8,535 nt of DNA, taken from positions 1,882-10,416 of the forward strand of contig DHPI01000063.1 in assembly GCA_002407865.1 (NCBI GenBank), written 5' to 3'. The position numbers and the translations under genes were made by a program. Below are positions 1 through 6,840 of this stretch, piece after piece (the stretch's first letter is position 1; each line of letters opens with the position of its first letter). The notes under the pieces are model-generated. The model had not been told where the DNA came from. It did no database searches and saw only the letters and a program-made list of their open reading frames with translations. Source of the stretch: Spirochaetia bacterium UBA5368. GTDB lineage: Bacteria > Spirochaetota > UBA4802 > UBA5368.

Positions 1-845
1 AATATATACAGGAACTCTATGATCACAGCGGCGAGGTGAAAGACCTGCTTCACATACATTATAATCTCTACATGAATCGGATTATTGATAAAGCATATAA
101 CAGGATGAAGACATCGGATAATCTCTCGAGGTACAGGCCGAGAATTATTCAGTCTATTAATAACCTTTCAGAAGATGAAGGATGGATTAACCGTTTCGGA
201 AGAAAACTTGCAGAGATTAAAAACCGTTCAGAGGAGTCCGGCAGAAAGGAACTCCTGCAAATGATGAATGAGATTCGGGATGACCTGCGGAGTTTAGACC
301 CAATAATTGAGGAGATTGATGACAAAAACCGGAAATATTCAGGCATTTCCATAGAAAAACTGAAATCAAGTCTTTACAGCGATGAATCCCTTGAAAGTAA
401 AATCAGAACAATTATTGGCACACTCTCAGAGGGCAACATAAAAGCAGAATATATAAAACATGGTATTTTCAACTTCAGGTATATCGATGTAAAATCACTC
501 TACTCAAGAAGAAAAAGGCAGGCTGCTGAATATGTTTTAAAAGCTGATGAACCGGACCAGTTCGAAATTGAAATGAGTGAAGCGGAACTCCGCCTCCGTA
601 TTCAAAAGCAGCTTAATCCTGAAAAGATCAAGGCATTCCTTGATTCCAGGTGTACGGAAAAAACTGTCAGTGCCGAAGTCCTTGCCGAGGATATGGATTC
701 ATTCATCAGGGTGCTGTATGCTGCGGTATATGCTGAATCAAGGGTTTTCCCTTACACTGTCAGATGGGGGGAAAAGGATATAACGGCAGGTAAGTTTAAA
801 TTTAAGGAGCACTGGTTTACAAAAAATGAGAAACAGGATCAGTGA
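1..845 (+). CDS. jetA: Wadjet JetA-like subunit (kleisin-type), 5' end outside the window
   Basis: The reading frame is open from the left edge (first full codon at position 3), so about 280 residues are visible and the true start lies upstream. A GTG at 36 could be taken as a start, but the frame continues above it and no convincing ribosome site precedes it, so I treat the gene as 5'-truncated by the window. The protein is charged and helical, with a probable coiled segment near the GTG-proximal third (many K/E/R with Leu/Ile spacing) and a more globular end rich in aromatics (PYTVRWGE, KFKEHWF). That C-terminal piece fits the winged-helix domain by which a kleisin binds an SMC head. The identification rests mainly on position: JetA is the first gene of Wadjet operons and this one directly precedes JetB, JetC and JetD homologues. 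The protein resembles what I recall of the type II JetA family (formerly DUF5716). In Wadjet, JetA bridges the two JetC heads and holds JetB. Family confidence is moderate; gene reality is high. Confidence 0.75.
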   Translation, partial: YIQELYDHSGEVKDLLHIHYNLYMNRIIDKAYNRMKTSDNLSRYRPRIIQSINNLSEDEGWINRFGRKLAEIKNRSEESGRKELLQMMNEIRDDLRSLDPIIEEIDDKNRKYSGISIEKLKSSLYSDESLESKIRTIIGTLSEGNIKAEYIKHGIFNFRYIDVKSLYSRRKRQAAEYVLKADEPDQFEIEMSEAELRLRIQKQLNPEKIKAFLDSRCTEKTVSAEVLAEDMDSFIRVLYAAVYAESRVFPYTVRWGEKDITAGKFKFKEHWFTKNEKQDQ

Positions 846-1452
846 AATTAATGAACTGAGCGACAGGGATTTTGAACTGTTTCAGAATTCTGTTCATACA
901 CTCCTGAACTCTTCATTCATTATCAGGGGACTTGATGAACATAAAAAATATTACCAGTTTATTCTATCCAATCTGAAGCTTGTGGAGGCGTATCTTCACT
1001 GCGCAAATTTGTCATTTTATTATGATGAAAGTATCGGGATAATAAGCAGAAGCGGTACGCCATCAGACAGGGTAAGCCTCGGTATAGACGAAACAGTATC
1101 GCTTCTTGTGCTCCGGCTGATTTATGAGGAGAAGAGGCACGATATAAGCCTTGGCGAGTTTCCTGTACTATGTATAAGGGATTTCCTTGAAAAGTTTTCT
1201 ATTTTATCAAAACGTCAACCTAAGAAAACAAGGTTCAGGGAAATTCTCAGACGTTTCCAGTCTTTGAAACTGATACATATAGAAGGTGATGAGACCGATC
1301 CTGAAACAGCAATTCAGCTCTATCCTTCAATACCCTTTGCTCTTGATGGCCAGGCAATCGATGATATATGTACAAGAATATCAATGCTTGATACTGATTC
1401 AGCGGATATTCCGGATTCGGAAGGTGCGCCTGATGAACGGGAGGGAAACTGA
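826..1452 (+). CDS. jetB: Wadjet JetB-like subunit (small KITE/winged-helix type)
   Basis: A 208-residue protein with no signal peptide or membrane segment. The ATG at 826 lies inside the last codons of jetA (20-base overlap). An AAGGAG at 804-809 sits 16 bases upstream, farther than usual, so coupling to jetA translation probably helps initiation. The body is compact and helical: a hydrophobic helix at about residues 15-60, a conserved-looking LRLIYEEKR stretch at 96-104, a basic segment (SKRQPKKTRFREILRRF) at 128-144, and a strand-like VSLGIDET before it. An LYPSIPF stretch (165-171) precedes an acidic tail from about residue 188 (DTDSADIPDSEG). This plan matches small Wadjet/MukE-like subunits built of winged-helix domains, and I recall a similar LYPSI ending in the type II JetB family (DUF6063). 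In the complex JetB dimers bind the kleisin and contribute to DNA contact. The assignment is strengthened by its place between JetA and JetC; sequence alone would give only moderate confidence. Confidence 0.78.
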   Translation: MRNRISEINELSDRDFELFQNSVHTLLNSSFIIRGLDEHKKYYQFILSNLKLVEAYLHCANLSFYYDESIGIISRSGTPSDRVSLGIDETVSLLVLRLIYEEKRHDISLGEFPVLCIRDFLEKFSILSKRQPKKTRFREILRRFQSLKLIHIEGDETDPETAIQLYPSIPFALDGQAIDDICTRISMLDTDSADIPDSEGAPDEREGN

Positions 1453-4400
1453 TGCTTCTTCTGAATAAAGCACGTTTAATTAACTGGCATTTCTTTACTG
1501 ATTCGGTTATTGAATTCAGCCAGATGAGCCTGCTGTCGGGTGATAACTCGGCAGGCAAATCGACAATAATTGACGCGATACAATATGCGCTTGTAGCCAA
1601 TATACGGAAAATACGGTTTAACCAGGCAGCAACGGATCTCAAGTCCGGGAGGACGCTTGAGAGTTACTGCAGGTGCAAGGTGGGCGCTGATTCAGTGGAT
1701 TTTCTGCGTAAGGATTCAATATCCCATGTAATGCTTGAGTTTCGGAACGGCAGCAGGGTTTTCTGCTGCGGCATAATGGTTGAGTGTTTTTACGATAGCA
1801 GCAGTCCCAATGAGTTTCCATGGGTTTTTGAAAACAGTGGCCTTGATGCTGTTGAAGTATACGAAGATAAGCGGTTTCTCTCTATCCCTGAGTTCAGGCA
1901 GGAGATAAAGAATTCAGGAGCAATGCCATGTTCAACCAAGGGTGATTATAATTCGCGTCTTACACATCTTCTGGGGGTACATAAGAGGAATGTAAGCTTC
2001 AACCCTTATCTCGAAGCCGTGGTGCGCTCTGTCAATTTCACCCCTTTTTCGTCGGTGGACAGGTTTGTATGTAATTACATCCTTGAAGAGAGACAGGTTG
2101 AGATAAGCGCGATGAAGGACAACCTGCTTCACTACCGGGAGGCCGAGAGGGAAGCGGTAAAGATCGAGGAGCGTATTGATCAGCTTAAAGAACTTAAAAG
2201 GCTTTGTGATGAAATTGATGAAATACGGAAGCAGATAGTATTACAGAACATGCTTCTTTCAACAATTGACTGCGATATCTGCCGTGAAGAACTGGATACA
2301 CTCAATGACGAACATGAAAAGAAAAAAGTTCAGCTTGAAGCTGATGAACGGCAGCGGGATTTTCTGTCGGGGCAGATTTCCGAAAGGGAGAACCTTTCAA
2401 GAGAATACAGCGCAGCGCTGCTGACAAATAACACATACGCGCTTTTCGCATCTCTTGAGAAGCAGCTTTCGGAACTGGATGATAAAATAAGCAAAGAGAA
2501 AGATAATATTAACAGGTATGATTTATTGAAAAATCAGCTTGAGACGCTGATAGGACGTCAGCTTGATGAAAACATAGATAATGAAGTAAAAATATTTGAA
2601 CATGCGAGGGACGAACTAAATATTATAATCCATACATTAAGTAATGAGATCCGGGAGATCGAATCTTCAATTGGCAGCATGAAGCAAGAGATAGAAGAGC
2701 TGAAGAGAGGTATTCTCCGTTATCCTGAGAACAGTACTTCACTGCTTCGAGAACTACAGGGAAAGGGGATCGATGCCTGGATATTTGCCGAACTTCTTGA
2801 TATAAATGATGAATCATGGCAGAATGCTGTTGAAGGGTGGCTCAATACACAGAGATTTAATATACTGGTAAATGAGAAAGACTATCAGAATTCGATAGAT
2901 ATATATAACTCCCTGCCGAAAAATATTCACAGTGTCGGTCTTCCTGATTTTGCTAAAATAAAAACCTCGGAAATAAAGTCAGGGTCGCTTGCTGAGGTTG
3001 TTAATTCTGGTTCCCCTCTGGGCAAGAGGTATCTTGCCTTTCTGCTCGGTGAGGTTATGATGGCAAAGATTGATACATTAAGGGAATATAAGAAATCTGT
3101 TACAAAGGATTGCATGAGGTATTCCGGTTTTACCGCGTCGAGGATTTCACCGGAAATTTGTTCCAAATGGTATATAGGTAAGCAGGCAAAAGAGAAAAGG
3201 GAACTGGAGCTTTGTAAACTGATAGAAGAAAACAAAATTCTTCTTTCAAATAAACGTGAAGAAATAAACGCCGTATCACTAAAGCTTGATATCTGTATAA
3301 GAGGGATAAATACATTAACAGAAATGAAGACACTCGCTTTCTCTAAAACAAATATTGCCATTTTGAATGAAGACTACTTAAGAATTAAGAATGAACATGA
3401 TTCAATAGATACCTCAGAATTCAGCAACATCCAGACAAAGATATCAAGTCTTGAGGTCGAGTTAAAGAAGATAAAAAAAGACTGGGAAGTTGTTCTTGAC
3501 CGGATTGGAGGGGACAAACAGAAATTGAATGAACTCTCCTCTAAGATTGAAAAGAAGAAAGATGAACTTGGATATTTTAATAAAAAGAGTGATGAATATA
3601 TTTCAGGTTGTATGGAGTATATTGATGAATTTAAAATATATTACAGGGAGAGAACAAAAGATAAGAATTATAATGAAGTTAAATTGAATTTTGAAAGATC
3701 TAAAAAGGGAAATGAAACTAAGTTTGACAAATTGAGAGATACTCTGCTCAGAGATAAGATTGAGTTTAACAGAAAACATAATATTTATCTTTCACCGGAT
3801 ATTGACGATAATAGACCATTTATTGCACTCCTTGAAAAGTATAAAAATACTGAACTGCCATTATACAGGGAGAAGATATCAAGGGCCGGGGCTGACGCTG
3901 AGAAACAGTTTAAAGAGCATTTTGTAACCAAACTCAATGAATATATAGAAGAAGCCAGGGAGAGCTTCAAAGAGATTAACTCTAATTTGAAAAATATCAA
4001 GTTCGGTAAAGACAGTTACAGGTTTACCATTGAAGATAATCCTGATAGTAAAAATACTCTTGCGGTCATTAAACGAGCCGCAGGAGTAACAGAAAATTCA
4101 GGAACGCTCTGGGAACACCTCACTTCTGATGAAGACCGGGAAGTTGTCGACCGCCTGTTTAACAGCATTCTTGAAAATGATATAGATTCAATTGAAGTAA
4201 AAAAACTTTGCGATTATCGCGAATACTTTCAATATGATATTAAAATCACTCACGGAGATATGATTGATGAATCGGGTAAGTCATCAGAATCTTCATTGAG
4301 CAGGGTGTTGAAAGAAAAATCGGGTGGTGAAACACAGACGCCGTATTATGTAGCTATTGCTGCCAGCTTCCATCGTTTCTATAAAAATGAACCGAATGCT

Positions 4401-4631
4401 GTGAGGTTAGTTTTATTTGATGAAGCGTTCAGTAAAATGGATGATAACAGGATTGGTAAAACCATTCAGTTTTTTAGGGATATGGGTGTGCAGATAATAA
4501 CTGCGGTACCTACAGAGAAGATTGAACCTATTGTGCCATCCATGGATAAAACAAACATTGTAATTCGAAACGGCAATAGGGCATATGTGAGGGATTATAC
4601 AATATTAACCGGAAAAGCGGATGCGAACTGA
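1452..4631 (+). CDS. jetC: Wadjet JetC, SMC-type ATPase (MukB/SbcC-like)
   Basis: A 1059-residue SMC-like ATPase, the motor of the Wadjet complex. The N-terminal head carries Walker A GDNSAGKS at residues 30-37, directly after a strand (MSLLSG), as in SbcC/MukB-type proteins. From about 217 to 415 the sequence is a charged heptad-rich coiled coil. Residues about 419-580 are globular (GIDAWIFAELLD, then SPEICSKWYIG) and form the hinge. The return coil runs from about 580 to 865. The C-terminal head has the ABC signature SGGETQTPYY starting at 957 and Walker B LVLFDE at 986-991 with a D-loop-like SKMDD after it. Where many ABC proteins have the switch histidine this one reads TAVPTEKI. All ATPase motifs are intact, so it should be active. 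The ATG overlaps the jetB stop by one base (TGATG), with a strong GGGAGGG site at 1439-1445. Known Wadjet complexes use JetC dimers of dimers to extrude DNA loops. The alternative of a housekeeping MksB-type condensin is disfavoured by the downstream Toprim nuclease gene, although Mks systems with a nuclease are close relatives. Confidence 0.93.
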   Translation: MLLLNKARLINWHFFTDSVIEFSQMSLLSGDNSAGKSTIIDAIQYALVANIRKIRFNQAATDLKSGRTLESYCRCKVGADSVDFLRKDSISHVMLEFRNGSRVFCCGIMVECFYDSSSPNEFPWVFENSGLDAVEVYEDKRFLSIPEFRQEIKNSGAMPCSTKGDYNSRLTHLLGVHKRNVSFNPYLEAVVRSVNFTPFSSVDRFVCNYILEERQVEISAMKDNLLHYREAEREAVKIEERIDQLKELKRLCDEIDEIRKQIVLQNMLLSTIDCDICREELDTLNDEHEKKKVQLEADERQRDFLSGQISERENLSREYSAALLTNNTYALFASLEKQLSELDDKISKEKDNINRYDLLKNQLETLIGRQLDENIDNEVKIFEHARDELNIIIHTLSNEIREIESSIGSMKQEIEELKRGILRYPENSTSLLRELQGKGIDAWIFAELLDINDESWQNAVEGWLNTQRFNILVNEKDYQNSIDIYNSLPKNIHSVGLPDFAKIKTSEIKSGSLAEVVNSGSPLGKRYLAFLLGEVMMAKIDTLREYKKSVTKDCMRYSGFTASRISPEICSKWYIGKQAKEKRELELCKLIEENKILLSNKREEINAVSLKLDICIRGINTLTEMKTLAFSKTNIAILNEDYLRIKNEHDSIDTSEFSNIQTKISSLEVELKKIKKDWEVVLDRIGGDKQKLNELSSKIEKKKDELGYFNKKSDEYISGCMEYIDEFKIYYRERTKDKNYNEVKLNFERSKKGNETKFDKLRDTLLRDKIEFNRKHNIYLSPDIDDNRPFIALLEKYKNTELPLYREKISRAGADAEKQFKEHFVTKLNEYIEEARESFKEINSNLKNIKFGKDSYRFTIEDNPDSKNTLAVIKRAAGVTENSGTLWEHLTSDEDREVVDRLFNSILENDIDSIEVKKLCDYREYFQYDIKITHGDMIDESGKSSESSLSRVLKEKSGGETQTPYYVAIAASFHRFYKNEPNAVRLVLFDEAFSKMDDNRIGKTIQFFRDMGVQIITAVPTEKIEPIVPSMDKTNIVIRNGNRAYVRDYTILTGKADAN

Positions 4632-5775
4632 TTATAAAGACAGGATTCTTAAAATATTTGTTGAAAGCTATCCCGGTTCTGCACAGTTCAGAGGTGGCAG
4701 AAAGCTTCGCAGGGGTGACTGGGAACATATATTCCCTGATATAAATGATTCACCTGATAACAAAGATGCATTCATAAGCGCTGTTGAAGAATTGGAAGAG
4801 GAAGGAATTGTATCTGTTAAATGGATAAGGTTCAGGAAAGGTGATAGAGTCGATGCACTATACCTTGAAAATCCTGACAAAATATATCAGTATCTCGGGG
4901 AAGATACACCTGAAAATATACGGGAATCTGTCCTCTCTTTTATTCACAGTTATAAAACGGATTCCCGTGCCACCATAAAAATCATTGAATACATAAAAAA
5001 AAATTATATATCAGGTGATAAAGAATTATTTAATAATTATGAAGATATCAGGGATATTTTAAAACTTTTGGACGTCTCACCTGAAGAGGCGGGTAAATAT
5101 AATATCCGTGCGCTTAGCGTAAAATTATTTAACAATTCGAAGAGGGTTGAACGCATAAAAGATAAAGCGGACAGACTTTCAATGCTTTGCGGTGAGCAAA
5201 CGTTAACGGAAAGACTTGGGATTGAGAGGAGTTTCCCTGAGACCTCGATTTCAGGTAATGCTGTGATTGAGTTTGCTAATGGAGATAGATGGTCTCTTAA
5301 CGATAATATACTTACACTGCCGCTGTCAACAGCGAGAAATATAAAAAACATAATAATGCCTGTGAAGAATCCAAAGATATTATCTATTGAAAATAAAGAA
5401 ACATTTCATGTATTGTCGAAAGCACCTGGATATTTTGGACTATATGTTTATTGTGCTGGCAGGATAAACAATGCAGATAAATCCATTTTCGAAATATTAA
5501 ATGGAAATAATTATGAATTTTATCACTCGGGGGATCTTGATCCGGATGGTTTAAAGATATTTGATGAGATAGATGTTCTCCTTGGTGGGAAGCTGAATCC
5601 TTATATGATGGATATTGATACATATAGCAAATATTTTGAGTTTGGCTATCAACTTTCACATGGCGCTTTAAAAGGATTTGATAAGTTTAATAATTTAAAA
5701 CTCAAGGATCTTGCTTTTGAAATACTGAAGACCGGGAAAGGTGTTGAGCAGGAGATCCTTAGTTACTCGAGTTAG
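4621..5775 (+). CDS. jetD: Wadjet JetD, Toprim-domain nuclease subunit (DUF2220 type)
   Basis: A 384-residue protein with two parts. The first ~180 residues are helical with winged-helix-like segments (IVSVKWIRFRKGDRVDALYL at 63-82) and should form the DNA-binding/dimerisation arm. The C-terminal part is a Toprim-like fold related to topoisomerase VI A/Spo11. The strand LSIENKETF (254-262) carries the metal-binding glutamate E257, and the segment GDLDPDG at 304-310 supplies the acidic triad D305, D307 and D309. A VEQE motif near the end (375-378) is typical of DUF2220 proteins. All expected catalytic acids are present, so cleavage activity is likely retained. In studied Wadjet systems JetD binds the JetABC motor and cuts circular DNA once loop extrusion has run around it. 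The ATG is 11 bases inside the end of jetC and no good ribosome site precedes it (only a weak GGAAAAG), so expression probably depends on translational coupling with jetC. The gene ends just before terminator-like hairpins. Confidence 0.92.
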   Translation: MRTDYKDRILKIFVESYPGSAQFRGGRKLRRGDWEHIFPDINDSPDNKDAFISAVEELEEEGIVSVKWIRFRKGDRVDALYLENPDKIYQYLGEDTPENIRESVLSFIHSYKTDSRATIKIIEYIKKNYISGDKELFNNYEDIRDILKLLDVSPEEAGKYNIRALSVKLFNNSKRVERIKDKADRLSMLCGEQTLTERLGIERSFPETSISGNAVIEFANGDRWSLNDNILTLPLSTARNIKNIIMPVKNPKILSIENKETFHVLSKAPGYFGLYVYCAGRINNADKSIFEILNGNNYEFYHSGDLDPDGLKIFDEIDVLLGGKLNPYMMDIDTYSKYFEFGYQLSHGALKGFDKFNNLKLKDLAFEILKTGKGVEQEILSYSS

Positions 5776-5817
5776 GCGAATTTTGCCATAGCTGCGCCAC
5801 GAGTTTAAATTTTTTAT

Positions 5818-5844
5818 AGGTGTCCTTTTTGAAACGCCTTTTTT
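5818..5844 (+). terminator. Probable Rho-independent terminator of the jet operon
   Basis: AGGTGT (5818-5823) can pair with ACGCCT (5834-5839) in a six-pair stem with one G-T wobble and a ten-base loop. A run of six T follows (5839-5844, the first within the stem). It lies 43 bases after the jetD stop codon, where an operon terminator is expected. The stem is short, so efficiency may be modest. Position and U-tract are good; no free-energy calculation was made. Confidence 0.5.
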
Positions 5845-5852
5845 ATGTAATA

Positions 5853-5879
5853 TGATCACCTGATCAATATATTTTTTTT
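5853..5879 (+). terminator. Second terminator-like hairpin (TGATCA pair plus T8)
   Basis: Two copies of the palindrome TGATCA (5853-5858 and 5861-5866) are separated by CC, followed by ATATA and eight T (5872-5879). The copies can pair with each other, though the tight loop would open the inner pair. This could be a back-up terminator directly behind the first. It could also be a binding site for a dimeric protein, since each TGATCA is itself palindromic. The stem is AT-rich and weak. Confidence 0.3.
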
Positions 5880-5909
5880 ATGATTTTGAAATACTGCGTG
5901 ATTGTCCAA

Positions 5910-6295
5910 GGCTCTGTTCATTATGGGGGTTTCCTGAAAAAGTCGTAACTGCTGGAAAAAATTAATGGATAAAAGATAAATGTGGTAGTAAAAGTGCACG
6001 TAAAAGAGGCGAAGAGTCCAAAACCCGTGCACCAGGAAAGATAAATGTACCAGAAGAAGAATCCCGAGCAGCTTGAGTTTGAGAATTTTTCCCTGCCTTT
6101 CAGCGGTAAGCTTCGGAGTGAGATTCGATGGTGAGACTCTCGACGCAGATACCCTGGGCTGAACTGGAAGAACGTTATGCGACCTTATTCAGTGAAAATC
6201 AGGGAGCGCCAGCCAAACAGTTTAAAGTGGCGCTTGGAGCGCTCATCATCAAAGAGCGGGTTGCGATTACCGACGAAGAAACGGTGAAACCATAA
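5910..6295 (+). mobile_element. Remnant of an IS5/IS1182-like insertion sequence (left part only)
   Basis: The anchor is the broken transposase N-terminus starting at 6045. The ~130 bases before it are non-coding. They contain a G-run followed by TTTCCTGAAAAAGTCG around 5925-5953, which resembles the kind of terminal sequence seen in IS1182-like elements, so I place the left end near 5910-5940. The exact terminus and target duplication cannot be fixed. Transposase homology stops at about 6285, and the catalytic DDE domain and the right end are missing, so the element is dead. A 12-base direct repeat AAAGATAAATGT occurs at 5972-5983 and 6037-6048, the second copy spanning the transposase start. 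Confidence 0.6.
6045..6295 (+). pseudogene. Broken IS5/IS1182-like transposase, N-terminal domain only
   Basis: From ATG 6045 the frame reads MYQKKNPEQLEF and then LPFSGKLRSEIRW before a TGA at 6132-6134. In the next frame, starting with GTG at 6131, it continues VRLSTQIPWAELEERYATLF, then APAKQFKVALGALIIKER and AITDEETV, and stops with TAA at 6293-6295. Joined, these make the typical N-terminal DUF772 domain of IS5/IS1182-type transposases (LP..GKL...NRWV.LA..IPW..LE..YA..F, then APAK...ALGALIIKE....DEETV). One missing G in the W-V junction (around 6129-6133) explains the frameshift. The family normally continues DEETVEQI..NPYLQYF and then a DDE catalytic domain; none of that is here. The fragment is about 80 codons against several hundred in a full transposase. 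It is non-functional. Confidence 0.85.
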
Positions 6296-6308
6296 AGTTT
6301 CTCGCGAA

Positions 6309-6758
6309 ATGTGCAAAAAAGAGATGAAGAAGCACGGGATGAAGGACATCCAGGAAGAGGGGAAGAAGTCGAAAAAGAGAGACGAGATAAACAAGAGGTT
6401 GAAAAAATTGAAGACAAAGACCGAGAAAATCGAGCGGATTCTCGAGGAAAACACGCCGAAAGGGAGAAGCCGCAGCGACCAGAAAAGAAAACTCAAAGCC
6501 CTGGCGCATCATCTTGATCCCGTAGTAATGGTGGGGCAGAAGGGATTCACTGAAAGCCTCGCGAAGGCAGTTGACAGGGCCCTGAGCGACCATGAACTGA
6601 TAAAGATCAGGTTTGTGGATTTCAAGGACGAGAAACGTGAATTGACCGATGAAATCGTATCTTCGCTCAATGCGGGGCTGGTGGGGATAATCGGCAACAT
6701 TGCCATACTCTACAGGGAGAATCCGGACCTGCCGCAGAGCGAGAGAATCAAACTGTAG
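6309..6758 (+). CDS. yhbY: YhbY/CRM-domain RNA-binding protein with charged N-terminal extension
   Basis: Residues about 58-149 form a complete YhbY (CRS1-YhbY, CRM) domain. The helix KRKLKALAHHLDPVVMVG is followed by the exposed GxxG-type loop G76-Q-K-G79, then ALSDHELIKIRFVD and the closing strands IIGNIAILYR. Bacterial YhbY associates with pre-50S ribosomal particles and acts in ribosome assembly in the cytoplasm; the fold resembles the KH and IF3-C RNA-binding folds. Bacterial single-domain YhbY proteins are usually about 95-105 residues. This one, from ATG 6309, is 149. The extra ~55 residues are almost all Lys/Glu/Arg and could form a basic helix or coiled coil. The start is uncertain: ATG codons also occur at 6324 and 6339, and none has a strong ribosome site. 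The IS remnant ends only about 14 bases upstream of 6309, so native promoter and leader sequence may have been lost. It has no functional link to the jet genes that I can see. Confidence 0.88.
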   Translation: MCKKEMKKHGMKDIQEEGKKSKKRDEINKRLKKLKTKTEKIERILEENTPKGRSRSDQKRKLKALAHHLDPVVMVGQKGFTESLAKAVDRALSDHELIKIRFVDFKDEKRELTDEIVSSLNAGLVGIIGNIAILYRENPDLPQSERIKL

Positions 6759-6840
6759 TATATTTGAACAGGTGCTGGCATCTCCGCGAATGCGGGATCA
6801 ATTATATCGATAGTGACCGATTTGTCGCCTTCTGGCTGTG
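6759..6840. other. Short gap between convergent yhbY and the TolC-family gene
   Basis: This is an 82-base gap. It contains a small CCGC-GAAT-GCGG hairpin (about 6784-6795) with no T-run on either side and an AT-rich TATCGATA palindrome. I see no convincing bidirectional terminator and no gene. Confidence 0.4.

Noticed and set aside
36..38. GTG as the start of the first gene
   Set aside because: The frame stays open to the left edge and reads plausible protein (ELYDHSGE) above it. There is no good ribosome site, and the protein would lack the N-terminal part expected of JetA.
2927..3361. 144-codon open frame on the minus strand inside jetC
   Set aside because: It lies wholly within the hinge/coil coding region of jetC and is Ser/Phe-rich, as expected from the complement of Glu/Lys codons; there is no ribosome site.
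5994..6032. Inverted repeat GTGCACG / CGTGCAC with a 25-base loop
   Set aside because: It is only seven pairs with a long loop, no T-run and no related motif nearby. It lies in the IS leader and is probably chance or IS-internal.
6125..6135. Programmed -1 frameshift to make a full transposase
   Set aside because: There is no slippery heptamer at CGATGGTGA, the family is normally encoded in one frame, and the downstream frame stops after 55 codons anyway. A simple one-base deletion fits better.
6279..6297. Possible right terminal repeat of the IS (reverse complement TTTATGGTTTCAC resembling TTATGGGGGTTTC at the left end)
   Set aside because: The match needs a three-base gap and covers only about ten bases; too weak to claim an internally deleted, still bounded element.
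6185..6593. Minus-strand open frames of 72-108 codons across the IS remnant and the start of yhbY
   Set aside because: They are Phe/Ser/Leu-rich complements of purine-rich DNA that encodes the transposase fragment and the charged tail of YhbY; no domain is recognisable.
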